Assembly (NCBI GenBank): GCA_964588795.1
Contig: CAZPQN010000025.1
Span: 1-34,849 of the forward strand
DNA length: 34,849 bases
Reading direction: 5' to 3'
Origin: CAZPQN01 sp964588795
GTDB taxonomy: Bacteria > Fidelibacterota > UBA2242
Positions 22,871 to 32,700 of the stretch are shown piece after piece; within the stretch, counting starts at the first letter, position 1; every line of letters starts with the position of its first letter. Below the pieces are notes generated by a model, which worked only from the letters and a program-made list of their open reading frames with translations, did not search any database and was not told the DNA's origin. The position numbers and the translations under genes were made by a program.

Positions 22871-24169
22871 ATGAAAAATCTGCTAATTGGTCTTTGTCTT
22901 TTAAGTACTCTGTTCGCCGCTGAAAATGAAGTGTGGGTCATCAGCGTCGACGGGGTAATCAATCCGGTTTCCGCCAGCTATATCCGCAAGAACCTCACCG
23001 ATGCTCAGCAAGCCAAGGCACAATGTCTGATCATCCAGCTGGACACTCCCGGCGGACTAATGACCTCCATGCGCGATATTATCAAAGACATCCTCAATGC
23101 TGAAATCCCGGTAGTGGTTTATGTCGCTCCGCGCGGGGCGCAGGCGGCTTCTGCCGGGGTATTCATCACGGTGGCGGCGCATTTTGCCGCCATGGCGCCC
23201 GGTACCAACATTGGTGCCGCCCATCCGGTCAACTTAGGCGGCGGGGGTTTGGGGGGTCAACCGGATTCCGCCAGTACTAAAACCATGCTGGAGAAAGCTA
23301 CCAACGACGCGGTCGCCTACATCCGCAGTCTTGCCAAAGAACGCGGACGCAATACTACGTGGGTCGAAAAGGCCGTGCGCGAAAGCGTCTCGATCACCGA
23401 GCGGGAGGCGGTCAAACTGCGGGTTGTGGATACAGTTGCCCGCGATCTCGATGAATTACTTACCATCCTCGATGGTAAAACTTTTCGCACTCCTCATGGA
23501 GAACGCCGGCTCACGACGCGTACCGCCAATATTCGTACCCGCCCGCTGGGAGTGCATCGTAAAATTCTCGACATAATCAGTGATCCGACCGTGGCCTATA
23601 TTCTGCTGATGCTGGGTTTTTATGGCCTGTATTTCGAATTTTCCAATCCCGGAGCGATCTTTCCCGGAGTGCTGGGTGCGGTTTTTCTAATCCTGGCTTT
23701 TTTCGCTTTTCAGGTGCTCCCGATCAATTATGCCGGCCTGGCTCTGATTATCGTGGGAATAATTCTCTTCATTCTGGAAGTAAAAATCGTTAGTTTTGGA
23801 CTGCTAACCATCGGAGGAATTATCGCTATGACGCTCGGCTCCATGATGTTAATTGATGTCTCCCAAGCTCCGGAAACCCTGCAGGCTATTTCGCTGAAAG
23901 TGATTCTGCCCGTAGTGCTTTTCACCGCGGCTTTCATCATTTTCGCTCTGACGTATGTCATCAGAGCACATCGGCGTCAACCTACTACCGGCGTGGAGGG
24001 ATTGGTCGGACTCACCGGTACCGCGATTTCCGATATCAATCCGATCGGCACCGTACAGGTTCATGGAGAATACTGGAAAGCCACTGCCCGCACGCCCATT
24101 CCGCGCGGCGCCTCAATTACGGTGCTGGCCGTCGAAAACATGGTTTTACATGTAACTCAAAAAGAATAA
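22871..24169 (+). CDS. NfeD-family membrane serine protease (long form)
   Basis: A 432-residue long-form NfeD protein. The signal/anchor is at 1-17. A ClpP/SppA-like protease domain (about 20-210) has LDTPGG at 57-62 and the nucleophile Ser94 in AASAG; the partner Lys is likely Lys137 or Lys142. Four or five membrane helices (about 235-370) and a C-terminal OB-fold-like NfeD domain (GLVGLTGTAISDINPIGTV ... ITVLAVENMVL) follow. In characterised archaeal homologues the protease cleaves a hydrophobic segment of the partner stomatin/slipin. The partner gene follows here after 17 bases. Role: membrane quality control, with the SPFH protein as scaffold or substrate. Confidence 0.93.
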   Translation: MKNLLIGLCLLSTLFAAENEVWVISVDGVINPVSASYIRKNLTDAQQAKAQCLIIQLDTPGGLMTSMRDIIKDILNAEIPVVVYVAPRGAQAASAGVFITVAAHFAAMAPGTNIGAAHPVNLGGGGLGGQPDSASTKTMLEKATNDAVAYIRSLAKERGRNTTWVEKAVRESVSITEREAVKLRVVDTVARDLDELLTILDGKTFRTPHGERRLTTRTANIRTRPLGVHRKILDIISDPTVAYILLMLGFYGLYFEFSNPGAIFPGVLGAVFLILAFFAFQVLPINYAGLALIIVGIILFILEVKIVSFGLLTIGGIIAMTLGSMMLIDVSQAPETLQAISLKVILPVVLFTAAFIIFALTYVIRAHRRQPTTGVEGLVGLTGTAISDINPIGTVQVHGEYWKATARTPIPRGASITVLAVENMVLHVTQKE

Positions 24170-24186
24170 ACTAATAGGAGTAGCAT

Positions 24187-24951
24187 ATGCAATTACCACT
24201 TTTAACCTTAATCGCCCTTTGTGTGTTGTTAATTTCCAGTGCCGTGCGGGTTCTGCGCGAATATGAACGCGGTGTAATTTTCCGCTTGGGACGCCTGATT
24301 GCCTCCAAAGGTCCCGGCATTATTTTCCTGATTCCCATCGTGGATAAAATGGTCAAGGTCAGTTTACGCACGGTAGTGATGGATGTCCCGCCCCAGGATA
24401 TCATTACCAAAGACAACGTATCGGTAAAAGTCAATGCGGTGGTCTATTTCCGGGTCCTGGATCCCTCGCGCGCCGTCGTGGAAGTCGAAGATTATCTCTA
24501 TGCCACTTCGCAGCTGGCCCAGACGACCCTGCGTTCGATTTTGGGACAGGCCGAGCTCGATGATTTGCTTTCCAGTCGCGAAAAAATTAATACCGAACTG
24601 CAAACGATTCTGGATACGCATACCGATCCCTGGGGCATAAAAGTCTCCCAAGTCGAGATCAAACACGTTGACCTGCCCCAGGAAATGCAACGCGCCATGG
24701 CCAAACAAGCCGAAGCCGAGCGTGAACGTCGCGCCAAAGTCATCAACGCCGAAGGCGAATATCAGGCTTCCACCCGGTTGTTCGAAGCTGGCGAAATTCT
24801 CAACAAACAACCCGTCACGATTCAACTGCGTTTCCTGCAAACCCTGCGTGAAATTGCTACCGAAAACAACTCGACCATTATTTTCCCCGTACCCATCGAT
24901 TTGTTTAAACCATTTATCAAACTGCTGGAAAATAAAACTAACGAAGGCTAA
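24187..24951 (+). CDS. Slipin/stomatin-like SPFH-domain protein
   Basis: A 254-residue SPFH protein. One N-terminal membrane segment (LLTLIALCVLLISSAV) is followed by the SPFH domain starting LREYERGVIFRLGRL and containing LRTVVMDVPPQDIITKDNV. A helical region (REKINTELQTIL, then MQRAMAKQAEAERERRAKVINAEGE) drives oligomerisation, and the C-terminus is hydrophobic (STIIFPVPIDLFKPF). Prokaryotic slipins form membrane-bound rings and pair with NfeD proteases, as here. TAGGAG lies just before the ATG, and the gene starts 17 bases after NfeD. Confidence 0.95.
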   Translation: MQLPLLTLIALCVLLISSAVRVLREYERGVIFRLGRLIASKGPGIIFLIPIVDKMVKVSLRTVVMDVPPQDIITKDNVSVKVNAVVYFRVLDPSRAVVEVEDYLYATSQLAQTTLRSILGQAELDDLLSSREKINTELQTILDTHTDPWGIKVSQVEIKHVDLPQEMQRAMAKQAEAERERRAKVINAEGEYQASTRLFEAGEILNKQPVTIQLRFLQTLREIATENNSTIIFPVPIDLFKPFIKLLENKTNEG

Positions 24952-24992
24952 TTGTCTCCCGTTCAAACAGTCGCTGACACCGACTACTTGAA

Positions 24993-27053
24993 ATGAGCGC
25001 CGGTCCGGATCAGATCAAGCTGGATCTTGCAGGAATCGTCAGAGAAAATCCCGATGCGCTCCAGGCGCGCGTGGCGCAGTTGCATCTACAGCTGCATACG
25101 GCCAACTACAACTACTACGTTCTCGATAATCCGACTATCAGTGACGCCGAATATGACCAGCTGCTCCGCGAACTGCAAACAATTGAAGCGGCGCACCCTG
25201 AACTGATCACCCCGGATTCACCCACCCAGCGCGTCGGGGCGACTCCGTTAAGTGAGTTCACGACAGTCACGCATCGCTTGCCCCTCCTCAGCCTTGATAA
25301 TGCGATGAACGAAGGTGAACTCCGCGATTTCATCGCGCGGGTGGAAAAAAGCCTGCCGGGAGAAACCATCGAATTCGTGGCAGAACCCAAGATTGACGGA
25401 CTGGCGGTCGAGTTGGTTTACGAAAAGGGACTTCTAATCGTAGGCTCCACGCGCGGCGATGGCGTCACTGGTGAAAATATAACCCAAAACCTGAAGACCA
25501 TTCGGGCGATACCGCTTAAACTACATTCCAGCCTGATGACAATTCCAGACCTTTTGGAAGTCCGTGGCGAAGTCTACATGGACAAGGTTGATTTCGAACG
25601 GCTTAACCGCCAGCAGGCCGAGGAAGGCAAACCGCTTTTCGCGAACCCGCGCAATTCGGCGGCTGGTTCCTTGCGCCAGCTCGATCCGCAAATCACCGCC
25701 CGCCGCCCGTTGAAAATATTTTGCTATGCGCTGGGAACCTGCGAGGGAGTGAGTTTTCAGACTCATTCCGAATTCCTGCAAGCCTTGCCTCGCTGGGGGT
25801 TGCGGGTCAACCCGTTAATTAAAGTATGCCAAAATCCCGCTGAACTGTTCGTCTACTACCACCAAATTGAAACACAGCGCAATGCGCTTCCCTACGACAT
25901 CGACGGCGTGGTTTTTAAGGTGAACGCTTTTCGCCACCAGGAAATCCTGGGCATCAAGTCGCGCAGTCCACGGTGGGCTATTGCCGGCAAATTCAAGGCT
26001 CAGCAGGAAGTCACCCAGGTGCTTTCCATCAAAGTGAGTGTCGGGCGCACCGGTGCAGTCACCCCGGTGGCCAATTTTCAGCCCGTACCAATCGGCGGCG
26101 TCACCGTCGCCAACGCCACCCTGCACAATCAGGATGAAATCGAACGGCTCGACGTGCGCGTTGGTGACTGGGTTGTAATTCAGCGGGCTGGTGATGTCAT
26201 TCCGCAAGTCGTCAAAGTCATTACCGAACGTCGGAGCGGTAAGGAAGAGCCGTACCGGTTCCCTACCCATTGTCCTGCCTGCGGAGCCTTCCTCATCCGA
26301 GAACTCGACGAAGTCAAGCACCGCTGTCCGAATATGAATTGCCCGGCACAGATCAAGGGTCGCATTCAACACTTCGCCTCCAAACGCGCGATGAACATCG
26401 AAGGCTTGGGCGACAAATGGGTGGAGCAACTGGTCAACAATGGGCTTATTCGGGACGTTGCCGACCTCTACCGCTTGACCAGAGAACAACTGCTCAACCA
26501 ACCGCGCATGGGTGAAAAATCAGCCGAAAACCTGCTCATGGCGATCGAAACAAGCAAAAATTCCACGCTGGCACGTTTTATTTACGCCTTAGGGATTCGG
26601 AATGTCGGAGAACATCTCGGTCTGGTTTTAGCCCGAGCCTTTAATACCCTGCAAAACCTAATGCAGGCTACTGAGGAGCAACTGATGACAGTGCCCGAAG
26701 TCGGGCCAATTGTTGCGCGCAGTATCCTCGATTTTTTCGCAACCACGGAAAATCGCCGGACAATCAGTGAATTACTCGCCGGTGGTGTCCAGTTAACCGG
26801 AGAAGAACTAGCCGCGGGTTCCACGCAGTTAACCGGTAAGACATTCGTTTTTACCGGAACGCTGACGAAAATGACGCGCGATGAAGCCGAAAGTCTGGTA
26901 CAAAAACGCGGCGCCCGGGCCAGCTCATCCGTAAGCAAAAAGACCGACTACGTGGTTGTCGGCGAAAATCCCGGTTCCAAAGCCACCACCGCCCGCCAAC
27001 TGCAAGTCACCATCCTGACCGAAACTGATTTTCTGAAACTAATCACACCCTAA
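24993..27053 (+). CDS. ligA: NAD-dependent DNA ligase
   Basis: A 686-residue bacterial DNA ligase that seals nicks in replication and repair using NAD. Domains in order: NAD-binding Ia domain (about 22-85); adenylation domain with the catalytic Lys133 in EPKIDG; OB fold with SVGRTGAVTPVA; four-Cys zinc finger C427, C430, C445 and C450; helix-hairpin-helix repeats (MNIEGLGDKW, ALGIRNVGEHLG, VPEVGPIVARSI); and a C-terminal BRCT domain (TGKTFVFTGTLTKMTRDEAE to the end). All parts are complete and the length is normal. It starts 41 bases after the slipin gene with no clear ribosome site. No partner gene specific to repair is adjacent. Confidence 0.98.
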   Translation: MSAGPDQIKLDLAGIVRENPDALQARVAQLHLQLHTANYNYYVLDNPTISDAEYDQLLRELQTIEAAHPELITPDSPTQRVGATPLSEFTTVTHRLPLLSLDNAMNEGELRDFIARVEKSLPGETIEFVAEPKIDGLAVELVYEKGLLIVGSTRGDGVTGENITQNLKTIRAIPLKLHSSLMTIPDLLEVRGEVYMDKVDFERLNRQQAEEGKPLFANPRNSAAGSLRQLDPQITARRPLKIFCYALGTCEGVSFQTHSEFLQALPRWGLRVNPLIKVCQNPAELFVYYHQIETQRNALPYDIDGVVFKVNAFRHQEILGIKSRSPRWAIAGKFKAQQEVTQVLSIKVSVGRTGAVTPVANFQPVPIGGVTVANATLHNQDEIERLDVRVGDWVVIQRAGDVIPQVVKVITERRSGKEEPYRFPTHCPACGAFLIRELDEVKHRCPNMNCPAQIKGRIQHFASKRAMNIEGLGDKWVEQLVNNGLIRDVADLYRLTREQLLNQPRMGEKSAENLLMAIETSKNSTLARFIYALGIRNVGEHLGLVLARAFNTLQNLMQATEEQLMTVPEVGPIVARSILDFFATTENRRTISELLAGGVQLTGEELAAGSTQLTGKTFVFTGTLTKMTRDEAESLVQKRGARASSSVSKKTDYVVVGENPGSKATTARQLQVTILTETDFLKLITP

Positions 27054-27066
27054 TCAAGAGGTCCAT

Positions 27067-27591
27067 ATGAAAACATTCATTTATGCATCGTTGATTGGAT
27101 TTGGTCTGGTTAGTCTGAGCCTTGCCAATGTTCCCGATACTACCCAACATACCGTGCATATGTTAGGCGCAGACATTTCGACGATTACCGGCTCGGGAAT
27201 CATGTACCGTGCAATCAGGGGAAATTATGGTTTTAAAGTTTCTGGTTATCTGATCGCCTTTTCCAAAAGCGATGAAAACGATTACAACCTCGGGGCCGCG
27301 GTTCAGCGCACGATTATCACTAAACCATTGACGCGTTTGTACTTTTTCCTGGCGGGGTACTACGGAGGTAAAAAAACGGAAAATTATCGTTACCGGCGTT
27401 TCAATGGCGGTCTGGGTTTCGGAGCGGAATTGCGTGCCTTCCAGGCCGTTAAAAACGAAGACACCATTTTTTTCATCGAAGTCGGCGAGAAATATTTACG
27501 CACTCGACAGGAGCGCTTATCTTCGGGCGACGTAAAGCCCTCTTCAGGTTACACGCCTTGCTTTACGGCTGGATTGGGAATCGAATTTTAA
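27067..27591 (+). CDS. Small exported barrel-like protein
   Basis: A 174-residue protein with a signal sequence (MKTFIYASLIGFGLVSLSLA). It is followed by alternating amphipathic strands: YGFKVSGYLIAFS, YNLGAAVQRTI, RLYFFLAGYYGG, NGGLGFGAELRAF and IFFIEVGEKYL. The C-terminus is GLGIEF, ending in an aromatic residue as outer-membrane barrels do. I read it as an eight-stranded-type outer-membrane protein of unknown function, not assignable to a named family. AGAGGT precedes the ATG, and it is 13 bases after ligA. Confidence 0.65.
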   Translation: MKTFIYASLIGFGLVSLSLANVPDTTQHTVHMLGADISTITGSGIMYRAIRGNYGFKVSGYLIAFSKSDENDYNLGAAVQRTIITKPLTRLYFFLAGYYGGKKTENYRYRRFNGGLGFGAELRAFQAVKNEDTIFFIEVGEKYLRTRQERLSSGDVKPSSGYTPCFTAGLGIEF

Positions 27592-27622
27592 ACAATCCTT
27601 GACTGATAGCGCTCGATTCACG

Positions 27623-27651
27623 TTGGAACAACTCCCGAAATTATTTAAATT
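27623..27651 (+). promoter_or_regulatory. Candidate promoter for the tRNA-Thr gene
   Basis: TTGGAA (27623-27628), a 17-base spacer and TAAATT (27646-27651), with the tRNA starting 17 bases later at 27669. Each box matches the consensus at four of six positions. Confidence 0.35.
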
Positions 27652-27668
27652 TGCGCCGCTTTTTGTAA

Positions 27669-27741
27669 GCCACCCTAGCTCAGATGGTAGAGCAGCTGAT
27701 TCGTAATTAGCAGGTCGTCGGTTCAATCCCGACGGGTGGCT
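27669..27741 (+). tRNA. tRNA-Thr (anticodon CGT)
   Basis: A complete 73-base cloverleaf. The acceptor stem is GCCACCC (27669-27675) with GGGTGGC (27734-27740) and discriminator T. The D stem is GCTC/GAGC; the anticodon stem is GCTGA/TTAGC with one G-T pair and loop TTCGTAA. The anticodon CGT at 27702-27704 reads ACG (Thr). The T arm is GTCGG TTCAATC CCGAC. CCA is not encoded. It stands alone between a barrel-protein gene and a membrane-protein gene, and no integration scar is visible. Confidence 0.96.
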
Positions 27742-27817
27742 CGAAGACCGGGGGTGTACCAGATTGTGAGGGATATTTTCTTGTTCTTCTGCCTCAGTTC
27801 TGATTACTTTTAACCTG

Positions 27818-28465
27818 ATGAAAGGCGATGATCTTCAACTGATTGCAGAAAAAGTGAACAGGAAGCAGAAAGCAGATTATCCTGCGGTGGTGCTTATCCT
27901 CAGCAATCTGATCGTAATCACTCTCGCCGTGAAAGAGAACTGGCCACTGGCGCCCCTGCTCTGGATTTACTGGTGGCAGAGCATGATTATCGGAGGTTTT
28001 AATTTCCTGCGGATTCTGAGCCTGCGTGATTTTTATTCGGTCTATGATGATGCAGACCAAAACCGACGGAACCAGGTCAAACAACGTAACCGTGTATATT
28101 CGGCGTTCTTTTTTCTGCTGCATTACGGGTTTTTTCATCTGATTTATTGGCTATTCATTATCATCAAGTTCGGTCGGCCGACCGCCCAGCGGGAGATTAT
28201 CTGGTTGAGTATCGTAATTTTTCTGATCAACCATCTGTATACGTTTATCTATTATTACCGCCATGACCGGCACTCGCAACCAAACCTCGGTCTGGTCATG
28301 TTCTTTCCCTATTTACGAATCATGCCGATGCATATTACGCTGATGCTGGCCTTTTTTATCTCAGGATCGAACTCATTAATTTTGTTTTTAATCCTCAAGA
28401 CTGGCGCCGACTGGGGCATGCACCGGATTGAACGGCGGCAAGTGTTGCGATTAACCCGCGCGTAA
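27818..28465 (+). CDS. Polytopic membrane protein, DUF6498-like
   Basis: A 215-residue protein with five or six hydrophobic helices (about 23-38, 48-63, 97-115, 127-145, 160-175 and 180-195). The segment WIYWWQSMIIGGFNFLRIL resembles the conserved YWxQxxxxGxxNxxR motif of the DUF6498 family of bacterial membrane proteins. HYGFFHLIYWLF and the His/Arg-rich loop RHDRHSQPN are further features. Function unknown. No ribosome site precedes the ATG. It stands 76 bases after the tRNA and converges on the PorV-like gene, with hairpins between them. Confidence 0.68.
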   Translation: MKGDDLQLIAEKVNRKQKADYPAVVLILSNLIVITLAVKENWPLAPLLWIYWWQSMIIGGFNFLRILSLRDFYSVYDDADQNRRNQVKQRNRVYSAFFFLLHYGFFHLIYWLFIIIKFGRPTAQREIIWLSIVIFLINHLYTFIYYYRHDRHSQPNLGLVMFFPYLRIMPMHITLMLAFFISGSNSLILFLILKTGADWGMHRIERRQVLRLTRA

Positions 28466-28576
28466 GAACACTGTAATAAAATTGATCCCGTTCAGGCCTG
28501 CGCCGCCTTCAGCAAGCCTACGGTGATGGTGGATTAGTACCGGTTTTCAGTAAGTGCAGATTACCGGTTACATAAC

Positions 28577-28663
28577 CTGAGAAAATGCTCAGGGGCAGAC
28601 CCGGTCAGGATACTGCCCCTGAAAGAGGGGCCCCCGTCTTAGGGAGGGACAAAAGACGGGGGC
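28577..28663. terminator. Cluster of strong hairpins between convergent genes
   Basis: Several stems crowd together. CTGAG/CTCAG is at 28577-28581/28588-28592. TCAGGGGCAG/CTGCCCCTGA, a perfect 10-bp stem, is at 28589-28598/28613-28622. CCCCT/AGGGG is at 28616-28620/28626-28630. GCCCCCGTCTT/AAGACGGGGGC, a perfect 11-bp stem, is at 28630-28640/28653-28663. Neighbouring stems share arms and so compete. They lie between the DUF6498-like gene and the end of the PorV operon, where termination is expected. There is no strong T-run, so processing or mRNA protection is equally possible. Confidence 0.6.
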
Positions 28664-28692
28664 TTACTGCAGTGTGAGTGAGGAAGAATTCT

Positions 28693-29733
28693 TTAGAAGC
28701 TTACACCGATGCTGAAATACTGGTTCGCATCAAAATTCTTCATCGGACGGTAGGCATAATCGAAAAGCAGATTGCTACCCCCCAGCGGCAGATGCCAACC
28801 GAAACCATAGGCTAAACCAAATTGGTTGTCGTCTTTGGCGGTTTCGGTATAATCGTCCGGAAAGAGGGTCATCGTATAGCCACCGCGGAGAAAAAGCATA
28901 TTCTTGAAGCCATACTCGGCGCCCATGCACATCTGGTCAATGGTGAAGCTGTTATTGATATAATTGCCCACAAAATTGACCTGATGCAATTCACCCAGCT
29001 TGTAGGTATAAGACAAACCCATAGTCATATTGGCGGGCAATTGTGCCGTAGCCAAATCGAGTCTGGTTTTCCGGGTAACGGCATTCGGATTAGCCCACGG
29101 GATTTCTGAATCGAACTCGATCCCCGTGCCGTCAAATTTTACCGAACTGCCTAAGTTGCGCATCGCCACACCGAAGGAGATATTCCACGGTGAGACATAT
29201 TGCAGTCCAAAATCGAAGGCAACAGCGCTGGCGCTCATGTTACCGATTTTCTCCGAGATGATTTTCATATTCGTCCCGAAGTTAATGCGGTCGGTGAACC
29301 GGCGCGAGTAGGTCGCACCCAACGTCAGATAGATAGGTGCAATCATTTCACCCGTGCCTTCCGGCGCTTCAATCGTCGTCACCGGAATATCACCGATGTC
29401 CAGCACCTGGAGGGTGACGCCGAAGGCTCCGGATTGTCCAATCCGCACACCGGCCCCCATGTTGCTGACTTTCATGCCGGCAAAGTACTTCATGTAATTG
29501 AAGGATGCTTCGCCGCCTTTCAGCATTGCCAAACCAGCTGGATTCCAGTATATTGCATCGACGCCCTTGATGTCGGCGATATTGCCACCGCCCAGAGCGA
29601 CATTGCGCGCCCCGACCGGAATCAGCAGTTCCGGACAGGCGGCAGTACCGACCTTGGGGGCGCTGGCATAAGCGACCGGCAGGGTGATCAGCATCAGAAT
29701 GATTAAACTGATAGAAAAAGTCTTATTTTGCAT
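28693..29733 (-). CDS. PorV/PorQ-like outer-membrane protein
   Basis: A 346-residue outer-membrane protein of the PorV/UPF0164 type. Signal peptide (SLIILMLITLPVAYA), then the typical opening ELLIPVGARNVALGGGNIA and DAIYWNPAGLA, barrel strands such as FGVTLQVLDIGDIPVTT and FGTNMKIISEKIG, and the C-terminal YFSIGVSF ending in Phe. In type IX secretion PorV shuttles cargo proteins from the translocon to the attachment complex. In KSB1-like genomes many copies occur beside TonB receptors. The start at 29733 has GGGAG eight bases upstream; TTG at 29748 is less likely. It follows the giant secreted-protein gene by 22 bases, as last gene of the operon. Confidence 0.88.
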   Translation of the reverse strand: MQNKTFSISLIILMLITLPVAYASAPKVGTAACPELLIPVGARNVALGGGNIADIKGVDAIYWNPAGLAMLKGGEASFNYMKYFAGMKVSNMGAGVRIGQSGAFGVTLQVLDIGDIPVTTIEAPEGTGEMIAPIYLTLGATYSRRFTDRINFGTNMKIISEKIGNMSASAVAFDFGLQYVSPWNISFGVAMRNLGSSVKFDGTGIEFDSEIPWANPNAVTRKTRLDLATAQLPANMTMGLSYTYKLGELHQVNFVGNYINNSFTIDQMCMGAEYGFKNMLFLRGGYTMTLFPDDYTETAKDDNQFGLAYGFGWHLPLGGSNLLFDYAYRPMKNFDANQYFSIGVSF

Positions 29734-29755
29734 AGTTTGTTCTCCCAATTATCGA

Positions 29756-32700
29756 TTAATAAGCATCAAGCCGTTCATTGGGTGTAAAGACCGCAATCTT
29801 ACCGACTTTTTCTCCCACTCCCGGGACATCTACATGATAAATGTAAATGCCACTGGCAACTGGTAACTCATACTCATTGTCGAGTCCCCATTGCAGGAGC
29901 GTGGTAGTCGGATCGGTCTTCCTCAAATGGCGGATTAAATTGCCAGCCAAATCGAATATCCGAATGGTGCACTCGGGCGGCAAATAGGTAAACTGAACGT
30001 AGCGGTTAAACGGATTCAATTCGCCGCTGTGGTACCCATAGTACGGATTGGGAACAACATTGATACGTTTCAGATCGGCTTTCTTATCGGTGAGCGTCTG
30101 GGTATTGGACGGTGCTCTGAAAGCAAATATGTCGGAAGGCTGACTCGGTTTGGTGGTCAGAATCCGGAAGATCGTTCCGGTCTCCGGCATCGTCGCGTTG
30201 TAGTTGCCCGTGGCGACCGAGCCACCATTCCAGTTGACGAACACCATGCGTCGGAATACGTCGCCTCTCATGATGTTGGCATCAAGGTAGGCATGGGCGC
30301 TGGGATTTGCCCCGATACTGGCCACGATTGCATCATAACCAGCCTGCCCGGGCGTGGTATTAGCCGGTTTGACCCAGTAAATCCAGTCGGTGTAGGGATC
30401 ATTATCGCCACCGGAAACCGAATGGTCAGCCGGATAGCCTTCACCCGTGTCGCAACCCGCCTGAGTCAACAGGTTAAAGGTCGCGCTATGATCTACATCC
30501 AACAGATAAGGGAATAACCGATAGTCGTCCGCGGTACTGTTCTTGTCCATGCCGATGCACCAGAGCTCGAACGGCACATCAAGGTAGACGCCCCCGGTGG
30601 AAGCACCGGTCATGAAGGCATTGGGAATATAAGCCTTGCCTCCGGCAGTGGTGAAGCGGATTTCCCAGTCATAAGGGATAATACTGCTCCAGCGGGCGCC
30701 CCCCTGGGTAGTCCGGGTAACGAAATAATCGTAACTATCATCCATGCCTACAGCATTCATACCGGTGTGAATGCCCCACTCTGCCGGACTAACCTGCTGA
30801 TCTTCAGTGGGACGATCAATATCACCGGCTACGGGAACACCATCCCAGTCGCCGAGGAACGGGAAGCCATTGGAATTGTAGGCGAAGCAACCCATTTCCG
30901 GTTGGGAGAGCGGACCATTGCCGTTGGCCACGACCTGGATGTTCTTATAATCCAGCGCTGGGCCGACAACTTTGACCAAAATGCCGTCCACAACGTTGTA
31001 AGCGTCGTCACCACGCTGATTGGGTTGATCCACTAAAAGCGTCTCGGTCTGAGCCGCGCTGAAAGAAGAATCTGACGAACTGAGCAGATTCCAGGTACGA
31101 TCCGCGTTGAAAGTCACATGATAAGCGTCTCCAGTCAGAGAACTCGGATCGACGACAATGGCAACTACCGATCCGTCACTCGGGAGTCCGGCAGTCACAC
31201 TGTGGGTGACAGTGAGCGAATCACCTCTGACTGAGGAAGTGCGTAATCCTGGCGTGTTCTGCGGGATCACGCGCACGATACGCGGAGAACTCTCGAATAT
31301 TTTCGGCGCTCCGAACTCGCAATAACCTTCGGCGGTGACACCGAAATAGTATTCTTTTCCGTTAAATAATGCTTCACCGACATTACCGACGGTGGGATGC
31401 TTATTTTGGGAAAGTACGATGTAGCGCTGATTAGTGTAATCTTCGGCATCCGCTGGTGTTCCGATATCCCAGTGGTCAACGACGACCGGTTCGCGCCCGG
31501 AAGCATCTGCATACTGATAAACAGTATAGCCGCGGAAGTTATAAGTCGAATCAGAAATCACTTTAACAATGTTATCAATGATCACGGTATCGCCGTAAGC
31601 CGCCCCAACGATTGGATCGGCGGATTCATAGGGACTACCGTCATCATTGTATTCTGAGGTCTCATCCCAGGTCAGAATAATCTCGTTGGGCGCCTGGCTG
31701 ACTGAAACGACGGGGGTCTTGGGTGCCTTGGCCAAAATGAAGTTCAGGTCATAAGCCTGTTGCGCCAGAACATCAACTTCCTTTAAGGTCGTTACGGAGT
31801 TGACATTGCTTGAGCCACGGGCCACGATACAACCAGCGACAATTTCCTGTACGCCGGGTTCACCGAGCTCCGGAATACCATCGGCGTCGGCATCGACCCA
31901 CTTCGGCATCACGAACGGACCGGTGGTCATCATAAACCGACGATCGGACTCATTCGCATCCAACCATCCCGTGGCGGCTTCAGGATTACCCGTGTACATA
32001 AAGCGGGTCGGATTGCCGCTTGGATCGGTGATGAAGCTGCCATCTCTCCAAATACCGCGCTGGTAGTTCCAGGCATCGTTCCCGGTCTGGGGATTACCTT
32101 GTGGAGAGTCGTCATTGTTGTAATAGATGAAGGACGTCATCTTCAGCATCTTTTTATCCTGAAAGGTCGTCCCGTCGGGTAGCACGACCACGTCGCCCGG
32201 CGAATCAACGATCGGCCCCTGGAAGAAGTCAATCCCGATTGCCGGCGGTGCGGCGCCATATTGCTGATCATTATCACTGGCATTGTACAAATACCCTAAA
32301 CCGAGGGTACTGTCACAACCGACGAAATCGTCCCAGCCATCGCCCAAATCCGGATCAGTCCAGATCGAGAGATAGGTTTCACTCCAGTCATAGGCGCTTT
32401 TATTGACGATTTGCCATTTCAGGAAGACCATGTCACCGATCGCGTCCGCCCGGCTGAAGGACCAGACGATCTGGCGAACTTCGACACCCATCTTGGAAGT
32501 GCCGAATTGGGTATGATCAGCCATATCATTATAGACACAGAAGATTGTTTGATCGCCGATGAGTTTGGGATTGCCATCAGCGTCAACCGGCGCGCCCTGA
32601 CTGACCGGCCAGTTGGTCCAGTCACCCGTTCCGTCGGAACGAATCTCATACCAGCGATAGGCGGTCGAAGTCGGATTGGCCGCCACGGGCGGGTCAATTC

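Noticed and set aside
27669..27741. tRNA-Thr as an integration site of a mobile element
   Set aside because: No integrase, no repeated tRNA 3' end downstream and no composition change are visible.
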